A DNA stretch of 64,000 nucleotides from an uncultured Cohaesibacter sp. (GTDB taxonomy: Bacteria; Pseudomonadota; Alphaproteobacteria; Rhizobiales; Cohaesibacteraceae), in NCBI RefSeq assembly GCF_963667045.1, contig NZ_OY762934.1, positions 4,966,501-5,030,500 of the forward strand, read 5' to 3'. The stretch's first letter is position 1. The number at the start of each line of letters is the position of its first letter. The translations under genes and the position numbers were made by a program. Positions 57,134-64,000 of the stretch are shown here, piece after piece. The notes below the pieces were generated by a model, which was not told the origin of the DNA, did not search any database, and saw only the letters and a program-made list of their open reading frames with translations.

Positions 57134-58045
57134 TTATTGCATGGTCGCGAGCAGGTCGTTGACCTGTTGCAGGCTGCCGAGCTCCGTGCCCGGCAGGGAG
57201 GCCGTTGCGGCGCCACAGGCGGCACCGAACCGGACCGCGTCCGCCAGACTGTCGCCGCGATTGAGGCTGAAGACCAGTCCGGCCACAAGGGAATCTCCGG
57301 CGCCGGTCGGGTTTTTCTCGACGATCTTCGGGCTGGAAATGGTCGCGGCTCCTGCATCTGTCGAGAAGGCAACACCGTCCTTGCCGAGCGAGATAACCAC
57401 CTGTTTGGGGCCGAGGCTGCCGATCCGCTCAATGCAGGCCGAAGCGGGCAGGGTGGCATCGCCGAGGATTTCCTGTGCTTCTTCCAGATTGGGTTTGACC
57501 AGCGTTGGCCCTGCTGCTGCCGCGAGACGCAAGGCTTCGCCACTGGTATCGAGCAGCACATGGCCACCGGCGCTCTGGATGATTTCGACCAGACGACCAT
57601 AGGCGTCCTTGCTGACACCTTGTGGCAGGCTGCCAGCCAGCACCCACCAATCGCCAGCAGCAGCCTTTTCCCTGACACGATCGAGAAGGGCATCGAACTC
57701 GCCTCGCGAGATCGACGGACCGGGGTCGTTGACCTTGATGTGATTCCCCTCGTCGGCAGCAACGAAGCTCACGTTGGTGCGGGTTTCTCCGGCAATCGGC
57801 GTGAAGTCGACAGCAATGCCGAGTTCTTCCATCTGCGCCTTGATCCATTCCCCGCTCTTGCCGCCGGTAAAGCCCATGGCAGTGCTGACGAACCCGAGGT
57901 TCTTGAGCATGCGGGAGACATTGAGGCCCTTGCCACCGCAGTCCTTGCGACTGTCGGTGGCGCGGTTGACCTCGTTGAACCGCAAGCAACTGGCGGTCAA
58001 TTCCAGATCGACCGCCGGGTTCAGGGTAAGCGTGTAGATCATCAC
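57134..58045 (-). CDS. PfkB-family hexose-phosphate kinase (1-phosphofructokinase/LacC type)
   Basis: The kinase uses ATP to phosphorylate a ketohexose phosphate. The 303-residue protein begins MIYTLTLNPAVDLEL and has GGKGLNVSRMLKNLG (38-52), the FruK/LacC/PfkB-2 signature. The catalytic motif NPTGAGDS places the base at Asp251. Substrate could be fructose-1-P, fructose-6-P or tagatose-6-P. It is the last gene of the PTS operon and overlaps the dehydrogenase stop by 4 nt. With a mannitol-type EII and a dehydrogenase upstream, fructose-6-P is plausible. Confidence 0.93.
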   Translation of the reverse strand: MMIYTLTLNPAVDLELTASCLRFNEVNRATDSRKDCGGKGLNVSRMLKNLGFVSTAMGFTGGKSGEWIKAQMEELGIAVDFTPIAGETRTNVSFVAADEGNHIKVNDPGPSISRGEFDALLDRVREKAAAGDWWVLAGSLPQGVSKDAYGRLVEIIQSAGGHVLLDTSGEALRLAAAAGPTLVKPNLEEAQEILGDATLPASACIERIGSLGPKQVVISLGKDGVAFSTDAGAATISSPKIVEKNPTGAGDSLVAGLVFSLNRGDSLADAVRFGAACGAATASLPGTELGSLQQVNDLLATMQ

Positions 58046-59763
58046 GCAGCCCCGAAGTGCTTCAGCAGAGCCTTTTCAGCCTCCTTGGTCCAGACATTGC
58101 CGGAGCCGAGATGCTTGGCGACGTCAGGCAGTTTTTCCTGCAGTTCATCAAGACCCATCAGAGGCAGGTCCATGATCTGCGGGAAGATCACGATCTTGCC
58201 CGGATACTTACTGTCCATCATGGCCTCAATGCCGTCACGGGCAACATTCATGCCGCCGATCGCAGCAATGCAGACAGCCGGAGCCAGATTGCCGGCAAGG
58301 GTGTTTTCCATGACCATGGTCTGGTCGTGGATCGTCAGGCCGGAGGTGCCGGTAAGCTGCATGTTGTTGAGATAGACAGAGCTGAGGTCGATCTTGGCCA
58401 GGGTGCCAGTGGGGACACCGGCGAAGAACACCAGCATGCCGTCCGGTGCGCTCATCTTGGCCGACTCTTCCATGATCTGACCGTTTGGCACGCAGACCAC
58501 GATGTCGTCCGCGCCTGCACCGTCGGTCAGTTGCATGACATAGTCCGTGAGGGCGATGTCCGAGGTCATCGGGTTGAAGGAGAGCAACTGGCGACCATTG
58601 GCTTCGGTGAGAGGCTTGAGGCGGGAGGTGACCTCTTCGAGGCGTTCGTCGTTGATGTCGGTGACGATCACGCGGGCAGGGCCATCGATCATTTCAATGG
58701 CACGCTGGACATGCATCTGACCCATCGGGCCACCGGCGCCGACGAACACGGCGGTGCCACCCTTGTGCAGGTCGCAGCGGTTGCGGGCTTCACCATAGGA
58801 GGCGCTGATGTCGGTGCCGTTGTTGCCGATGAAAGCGACATAGTCATAGTGCAGACGACCGACGTCGGTGTTGACCGGACCGTCCAGCTTGCTGGTGCCG
58901 ACCATGTTGAGGGTGCCGCGACGGGCGATCAGGCGGGCGACTTCGGTGACCTGCTCGGCCGATTTCGGCTCCAGCAATACGATGTCGTCGAAGCCCTTGC
59001 CATCGGTGAACTCCTTGGCAAGGGCATCATAGTCGGCCACGGTGAGGCCGTTGCGCTCGACAACGGTCTTGCCGGTCTTCTCGGCCAGCGCCTTGATCTC
59101 GGCAGGGGCGTCGGTCAGGATGATGGTGCCCGCGGCGTCAAGACCCTTGGAGAACTGGTAGATTCTCTCAAGCGAGGGCTGACCGATGAGCCAGAGAGTG
59201 CCGCCTTCCTTGGGATCAAGCCGACGGCGCTGGGTGTAGGAGGCCCAGACGCAGCCCCATGGTTCCAGCAGGGCCGCTTCGGCGATGCCCATGGTTTCCG
59301 GCACCTTGAGCAAGCAGACCCCGTGGTCGGTTTCCATCATTTCCTTGCCGATCAGGTGATACTGGATGAGACCGCCAGGAATGGTATAGCCATAGGCGGT
59401 GCTCATGCCATTCTGATAGATGTCAGGCTGTACGGCATAGCGTTCGCCCGCCGAGAACTGGTCCTGAAGCTTGTCACCCACTTCCAGAATGGTCAACACG
59501 GCTTCATGCCCCAGACGGCCCGGTTCCTTCTTCAGGTCGCGGTTATAGAGCTTGGGGTGGTTGCCGCCCTGCTTGATCAGTTTCACATCCGAAAAACATA
59601 GGCCGACCCCATCGACGCGTACCAGCAGCTGATCGTCATTCGGGGTGGGAACGTTGATTGGCTCCGGGTGGCCATCCTTGCCGATGTTGTCGAGGCCAGG
59701 GCCATACATGTTCCAGGTCCAGTTCGGAGTGTTTACTTGTTTGTGCTCACTGTGGTTTGTCAT
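58042..59763 (-). CDS. Large two-part zinc-type (MDR) polyol-phosphate dehydrogenase
   Basis: The ATG at 59763 follows AAGGAG and gives 573 residues, much longer than the usual 340-410. The N-terminal half is a GroES-like zinc catalytic domain with VGLCFSDVKLIKQGG (candidate zinc Cys) and LGHEAVLTILEVG. The C-terminal half has a nucleotide-binding glycine motif VFVGAGGPMGQMHVQRAIE, resembling L-sorbose-1-phosphate reductase (SorE). It stands where MtlD would be in a mannitol operon, so the likely substrate is a hexitol phosphate. The exact substrate is inference. Confidence 0.85.
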   Translation of the reverse strand: MTNHSEHKQVNTPNWTWNMYGPGLDNIGKDGHPEPINVPTPNDDQLLVRVDGVGLCFSDVKLIKQGGNHPKLYNRDLKKEPGRLGHEAVLTILEVGDKLQDQFSAGERYAVQPDIYQNGMSTAYGYTIPGGLIQYHLIGKEMMETDHGVCLLKVPETMGIAEAALLEPWGCVWASYTQRRRLDPKEGGTLWLIGQPSLERIYQFSKGLDAAGTIILTDAPAEIKALAEKTGKTVVERNGLTVADYDALAKEFTDGKGFDDIVLLEPKSAEQVTEVARLIARRGTLNMVGTSKLDGPVNTDVGRLHYDYVAFIGNNGTDISASYGEARNRCDLHKGGTAVFVGAGGPMGQMHVQRAIEMIDGPARVIVTDINDERLEEVTSRLKPLTEANGRQLLSFNPMTSDIALTDYVMQLTDGAGADDIVVCVPNGQIMEESAKMSAPDGMLVFFAGVPTGTLAKIDLSSVYLNNMQLTGTSGLTIHDQTMVMENTLAGNLAPAVCIAAIGGMNVARDGIEAMMDSKYPGKIVIFPQIMDLPLMGLDELQEKLPDVAKHLGSGNVWTKEAEKALLKHFGAA

Positions 59764-59800
59764 CACCAAACTCCTTCGTACCGTTTTGGGTCGCTTCCGG

Positions 59801-62443
59801 TCATTGATCCGTATCGCGAATGATTGTCTTGACCTCTTCGGGCGTGCCTGCCTGAAGGGCTTTCTGAACGAGGCTCTCGAGCTGGGAACGATCAACCGAG
59901 CGCACCAGTTCCTTGAGGGCAGGAACGTTCACCGGGCTGACCGAAAGTTCCTTGACGCCGAGGCCTATGAGAATTTTTGCAAAGTCCGGTTCTGCGACGA
60001 GGTTGCCGCAGACGCCGACCCATTTTCCCGCTGCGTTGGCGGCTTTGGTCGTCATGGCGATCATGTGCAACAGGGCGGGGCTGTAGTTGTCCTGCGGCAT
60101 CAGCAGATCGGGGTTCATGCGATCCATTGCCAGCGTATATTGCGTCAGGTCATTGGTGCCGATGGAGAAGAAATCGGCCTCTCTGGCGAAATGCTCGGCC
60201 AGCAGGGCGGCGGATGGCACTTCGATCATCATGCCAAGCGGCAGCTGCGGCGCACCGACAGCCTGCCGGACTTCTTGAGCAAGTGCCTTGGCCTGCTGGA
60301 ACTCGTGAAGGGCGCTGATCATCGGGAACATGATGTGAATGCCCGTCGAGCCCAACTCTTCCACCTGTGCCTTGGCCACCCGATAGATGGCTTCAAGCTG
60401 GCGCTTGAAGATGTCCGTATGACGCAGCGACAGACGGATGCCGCGCACACCGAGGAAGGGGTTGTCTTCCTTGGGCTGCTTGAGCCAGCTGACCGGCTTG
60501 TCGCCGCCGATGTCGGACGTGCGCACGATCAGTGTCTGGGTGCCGATCGACCTGGCGATTTTTTCCAGTTCCGCAGCCTGAGTTTCGACGTCGGGCTCTG
60601 CCTTGGCTGTTTCGAAAAGAAACTCCGTCCGCAGAAGCCCGACGCCGGAGCCACCATGTTGCGATACCTTGTCCGCATCGGCCGCCGAGGAAATATTGCA
60701 GACCACCTCGATTTCGGCCCCATCGCGCGTGATGGCGGGCTCGTCTTTGCTTGCAAATTCACGTTCCTGCACCCGATGCCACTGATGGATGCAGTCTTCC
60801 ACCTGCCGGATGGTTTCGGTATCCGGGGAGAGGATCAGAAGGGCGCTCTGAGGCGCAACGGCAACGGCTTCACCAGCCTTGACCGTTGTGAGCAGCTCGC
60901 TGCCGACCCCGACCAGAGCCGGAAGGCCGAGCGCGCGGGCCAGAATGGCCATGTGACTTGTCGCCCCGCCAAGCTCGGTGCAAATGGCGCGAACCGGCTT
61001 CTTGCTCAGCTCGGCCGTCTGGGACGGTGTCAATTCTTTGGAGATCAGAACGAAGGGGCGGTCTGGCCATGTCAGTTCCGTCTGGCCCCCCTGCAGGATG
61101 GCGATCACCCTTCGGCCTATGTCACGCAAGTCGGCGGCCCGGGCGCGAATGCGTTCGGCGGCGCTGTCTTCCATGATGCTGGCTTCGCGGTCGATGGTCT
61201 GTTGCCAGGCCCATGCGGCGCTGTCACCGTCGTCCAGATGCTTCTGCGCTTCCGTGAGGATATTGGTGTCCCTGAGCAGCTCGGCCTGAGCCAGAAAGAT
61301 GACGGCTTCGGCGGGAGACCGCGCAGCAACGTCTTCCTTCACCGCGAGCAGCTGTTCGTGCGCCTGTTGCAGGGCTGCATCAAGCAGGCCGCGCTCATGG
61401 GTGGTAGCGCCTGCGCCTTCCTTGCCGATGTGGAATTCGGTGGCACTGTCGAGAATGAAGGCTTCTGCCAGCGCGATACCCGGAGAGGCCGGGATGCCTT
61501 TGAGCAGGGCACGGCCTTGCGGGTTGGTGAGTTCGAGCAGCTCGTCAAGCGGCGGATAGTCATTGTTTGTCGTGCCTGAGCCTTCGACAGGGTCGAGACC
61601 CTTGGCAATAGCGGCCGCAATCCGGGAGACGGCCTCTTGTGCCCTCGGGCCCGTTGCCGAAACCGCGATGCTGTCGCCATGGACAATCCCGAGGGAGAGC
61701 AGGCGGGTCATCGAGTCCATCTTGGCCTGCAAGTCGCCTTTCGTCAGCCAGATGTCGGTGCCGGCAAATTCTTCTGCCATTTGCACCAGGATCGTTGCCG
61801 GGCGCGCATGCAGACCTGCGGCATCAACGACCACACAGCCGGTGCTGGCGTCAAATTCGGTTACAAGGGCCTCGGTCGACTTGGTCGGCAGGGAATGCCC
61901 CAATGCCTCGGCGATGGCGCCTGCGTCAGCTTTGGTTCCCAGATGGGCGGCCAGCGCTTCGTCCATGACGACGCCGGTCAGCTTTTGCAGGACTTCGTTA
62001 TGTTCATTTCCCGCCGCTGCGATGCCGACCGCCAGAAACACCCTGTCGCCCTTGTCATTCCAGACAACCCCCTCAGGGATCTGGACAATGACCACCCCGG
62101 TCTTGGCGACCAGAGATTTGGCTTCATTGACCCCATGTGGAATGGCGATGCCATTCGTCAAATAGGTGCTGACGGCCCGCTCGCGAGCTTCCAGCGCCTC
62201 CATATAGGCGGAAGAGACATAGCCCTTCTCCAGCATCTTGGCGGCGATGAGTGCCAGTGCGTCCTTGCGGCTTGCAACCTTCTGATTGATCAGGATGGCG
62301 TCAGCCTCGATTTTGAAGGAACTGGCAGTTTGCTCTGCAGAGGCCTGCCCCGTTGCCGACACTGTTTTCGGCTCCGGAGCTGGCTTGGTCTCCGCTTCGG
62401 CCTTCGCTGGAAGGCCGAAACGTTTTGTTAGTCTAGAAAACAT
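59801..62443 (-). CDS. PTS EIIA-HPr-EI fusion protein
   Basis: This 880-residue soluble phosphocarrier holds three PTS modules. EIIA (Fru/Mtl type) is about 40-185, with phospho-His103 in GIAIPHG. HPr is about 200-285, with His212 in GLHARPA and a Ser46-like residue at about 244. Enzyme I is about 310-880, with His497 in GGATSHMAI. The first 40 residues are an Ala/Glu/Pro-rich linker. It lies between the EIICB and dehydrogenase genes, so the whole phosphate chain from PEP to the EIIB cysteine is encoded here. Confidence 0.97.
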   Translation of the reverse strand: MFSRLTKRFGLPAKAEAETKPAPEPKTVSATGQASAEQTASSFKIEADAILINQKVASRKDALALIAAKMLEKGYVSSAYMEALEARERAVSTYLTNGIAIPHGVNEAKSLVAKTGVVIVQIPEGVVWNDKGDRVFLAVGIAAAGNEHNEVLQKLTGVVMDEALAAHLGTKADAGAIAEALGHSLPTKSTEALVTEFDASTGCVVVDAAGLHARPATILVQMAEEFAGTDIWLTKGDLQAKMDSMTRLLSLGIVHGDSIAVSATGPRAQEAVSRIAAAIAKGLDPVEGSGTTNNDYPPLDELLELTNPQGRALLKGIPASPGIALAEAFILDSATEFHIGKEGAGATTHERGLLDAALQQAHEQLLAVKEDVAARSPAEAVIFLAQAELLRDTNILTEAQKHLDDGDSAAWAWQQTIDREASIMEDSAAERIRARAADLRDIGRRVIAILQGGQTELTWPDRPFVLISKELTPSQTAELSKKPVRAICTELGGATSHMAILARALGLPALVGVGSELLTTVKAGEAVAVAPQSALLILSPDTETIRQVEDCIHQWHRVQEREFASKDEPAITRDGAEIEVVCNISSAADADKVSQHGGSGVGLLRTEFLFETAKAEPDVETQAAELEKIARSIGTQTLIVRTSDIGGDKPVSWLKQPKEDNPFLGVRGIRLSLRHTDIFKRQLEAIYRVAKAQVEELGSTGIHIMFPMISALHEFQQAKALAQEVRQAVGAPQLPLGMMIEVPSAALLAEHFAREADFFSIGTNDLTQYTLAMDRMNPDLLMPQDNYSPALLHMIAMTTKAANAAGKWVGVCGNLVAEPDFAKILIGLGVKELSVSPVNVPALKELVRSVDRSQLESLVQKALQAGTPEEVKTIIRDTDQ

Positions 62444-62472
62444 GGGTTTCCCTCATCGGTCGCTAGGTGTGA

Positions 62473-63867
62473 CTAGACCAGCTTTTTCACCAGATCATCG
62501 TAGAAAGCACTGTCCATGAAGTTGCCAATGCTCAAGTGAAGGGCGGACGGCAGTTTCTGTTGAGCCCGAGCCGTCAGCTCTCTCTGGGTGATGACAATGT
62601 CAGCCTCATCAAGATCATTGATCGCCTGGTTGGTGACTTCAATGTCGAGCTTGGCTTCCTTGACCTTGTTGCGCAGGACCGAGGCGCCCATTGCAGAGGA
62701 CCCCATGCCAGCGTCGCATGCCACGATGATGCGTTTGACATTTTCATAAGCGCCAGCCTGATCGGCAAGCGGAGCTGCCATGCCCTTTGCTTCGGCCTTG
62801 TTGGCGGCAACCCGTTCCTTGGCTGCTTCAAGGTCGTCTTCGCCTTCTATGCTGCCGCGAATGATCAAGGCACTGATCGCGAAGGAGACGGCTGCGGCAA
62901 TCGCGATGGATGCCAGGGTCAGGATCACACCCATGCCCTTGGTGGACATCAGGATTTCAGCGAAGATGGAACCCGGCGAAGGAGGACCTACAAGACCATT
63001 GCCCATGATCATGTTGAAAGCGAGGCCAGCCATGCCGCCGCCGATGACCGCGATGATCAGGCGTGGTTTCATCAGCACATATGGGAAGTAGATCTCATGG
63101 ATACCACCCAGGAAGTGAATGATGGAGGCACCATAGGCGGATTTCTGGGCTGCGCCCTTGCCAACCAGCATGTAGGCAAGCAGAACGCCAAGGCCCGGTC
63201 CGGGGTTGGTTTCGATCAGATAGTAGATGGACTTGCCGAATTCGGAAGACTGCTGGGCACCAAGCGGCGTGAAGACGCCATGGTTGATCGCGTTGTTGAG
63301 GAACAGGATCTTGGCCGGTTCGACAATGATGGAAACCAGCGGCAGCAGGCCCTGTTCAACGATCCAGCCCACACCCGAGCCAAGAGCCTTGGTCAGAACG
63401 GCAACCAGCGGACCCATGACAAGATAGCCGATGATCGCGGTGATCATGGCGATGATGCCGAGGGAGAGGTTGTTGACCAGCATTTCAAAGCCCGGCTTGA
63501 TGCGGTGATGAATGCGCTTGTCAAACTCCCGGATTGCAACAGCGCCGAGCGGACCTGCAATCATGGCACCAAGGAACATCGGGATGTCGGCACTGACAAT
63601 CACACCCATGGTGGTGATTGCACCAGCGACGGCGCCGCGGTCCTTGTGAATCATCTTGCCGCCGGTATAGCCGATCAACAGGGGCAACAGGTATTTGATC
63701 ATCGGTCCGACGAGAGCGGCAAGGCTCTCACTGGGCCACCAACCTGTCGGGATGAAAAGGGCGGTGATGAAGCCCCAGGCGATGAAGGCGCCAATGTTTG
63801 GCATCACCATCGCACTGAGTGTCCGTCCCAGAGACTGGACGCCCGTTTTTAGATTGTTCTCTCGCAT
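62473..63867 (-). CDS. mtlA: PTS mannitol-type EIICB permease
   Basis: EIICB imports and phosphorylates a hexitol. The 464-residue protein has a membrane EIIC domain (about 1-340) with GGIHEIYFPY at 254-263, where His256 and Glu257 sit at the same numbers as in E. coli MtlA. The EIIB domain (about 375-464) has ACDAGMGSSAMG with phospho-Cys384, again the E. coli number. The EIIA domain is absent; the neighbouring fusion protein supplies it. The likely substrate is mannitol or a close hexitol. Confidence 0.94.
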   Translation of the reverse strand: MRENNLKTGVQSLGRTLSAMVMPNIGAFIAWGFITALFIPTGWWPSESLAALVGPMIKYLLPLLIGYTGGKMIHKDRGAVAGAITTMGVIVSADIPMFLGAMIAGPLGAVAIREFDKRIHHRIKPGFEMLVNNLSLGIIAMITAIIGYLVMGPLVAVLTKALGSGVGWIVEQGLLPLVSIIVEPAKILFLNNAINHGVFTPLGAQQSSEFGKSIYYLIETNPGPGLGVLLAYMLVGKGAAQKSAYGASIIHFLGGIHEIYFPYVLMKPRLIIAVIGGGMAGLAFNMIMGNGLVGPPSPGSIFAEILMSTKGMGVILTLASIAIAAAVSFAISALIIRGSIEGEDDLEAAKERVAANKAEAKGMAAPLADQAGAYENVKRIIVACDAGMGSSAMGASVLRNKVKEAKLDIEVTNQAINDLDEADIVITQRELTARAQQKLPSALHLSIGNFMDSAFYDDLVKKLV

Positions 63868-63897
63868 TAATTCCTCCCTAGAGACGCTTTGAACAAT

Positions 63898-64000
63898 TTA
63901 GGTAAGCGTGAAATTCAAACTCTTCTGAATGACCTCTGCGTCTTCGGCGACCTTCCAGACGGACGTCACGTCAGGCGTGCGGATCAAAAGCGCGAGTGCG
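63898..64000 (-). CDS. C-terminal end of an unidentified protein (cut by the window edge)
   Basis: The last 33 codons read ALALLIRTPDVTSVWKVAED then AEVIQKSLNFTLT, ending at TAA 63898-63900. The stop is 30 nt before the EIICB start on the same strand, so it belongs to the same operon and lies upstream of it. In hexitol operons this position often holds an activator such as MtlR or another PTS-linked regulator; the fragment is too short to identify. Confidence 0.6.
   Translation of the reverse strand, partial: ALALLIRTPDVTSVWKVAEDAEVIQKSLNFTLT

Noticed and set aside
58057..59601. A 514-codon plus-strand open frame opposite the dehydrogenase
   Set aside because: It is a shadow of the real minus-strand gene, with no ribosome-binding site or domain.
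59645..61579. A 644-codon plus-strand open frame opposite the PTS fusion gene
   Set aside because: It is caused by codon bias of the EIIA-HPr-EI gene, and the opposite strand has all catalytic motifs.
62536..63852. A 438-codon plus-strand open frame opposite mtlA
   Set aside because: Antisense shadow of the EIICB gene.

Overview
The window looks like the chromosome of an alphaproteobacterium, most likely Hyphomicrobiales (Rhizobiales) and perhaps a marine lineage such as Cohaesibacteraceae or Stappiaceae. The class rests on gene content: adk lies between secY and rpsM, an ATP12-type chaperone is present, the degP/rarA/crcB/rluC block follows the ribosomal genes, and CtrA-like TTAA-N7 half-sites occur. 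The family-level guess is inference. Every boundary comes from reading frames, motifs and ribosome-binding sites only.

Bases 1-15,900 hold the end of the str operon (fusA 3' end, tuf) and the S10, spc and alpha operons on the plus strand, from rpsJ to rplQ, with secY, adk and rpoA. Hairpins divide the block after tuf, after rplO and after adk. A promoter with a roughly 250-nt leader precedes rpsM, and a strong terminator follows rplQ.

Bases 15,950-31,330 are housekeeping: a small membrane protein, a DegP-type protease, rarA-crcB-rluC, a HAD phosphatase, an ATP12 chaperone, pccB, a one-filter potassium channel, a flavin reductase, folP-folB-folK (minus strand), pccA, an overlooked 59-aa Flp-type pilin, lipB and a 90-aa FliN-like protein. 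The last two small genes both have a CtrA-like TTAA-N7-TTTA element upstream.

Bases 31,525-38,560 look like an accessory island. It starts at tRNA-Leu(GAG), followed by an AlpA/excisionase-like gene, a collapsed IS3-family element, a Cache chemoreceptor, a LysR/NTF2-fold divergent pair, a DUF2000/Lrp divergent pair, and a decayed hipA toxin-kinase gene that can be read in pieces across several frames.

Bases 38,560-57,000 are a set of nutrient-uptake modules, mostly on the minus strand: an M19 dipeptidase plus a five-gene peptide ABC transporter; a DMT exporter, a GntR regulator and a TRAP transporter; an M20 amidohydrolase; and an operon joining a dihydroxyphthalate-decarboxylase-like periplasmic-fold protein to a polar amino-acid ABC transporter. 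A MocR-type regulator is divergent from that operon.

Bases 57,060-64,000 (minus strand) hold a compact sugar-alcohol PTS operon: a mannitol-type EIICB, a soluble EIIA-HPr-EI fusion, a 573-residue zinc-type dehydrogenase where MtlD would be expected, and a PfkB-family kinase, closed by a clear terminator. A gene cut by the window edge lies just upstream. Together these could take a hexitol from import to a bisphosphate without host PTS proteins. This is the most interesting system in the window.
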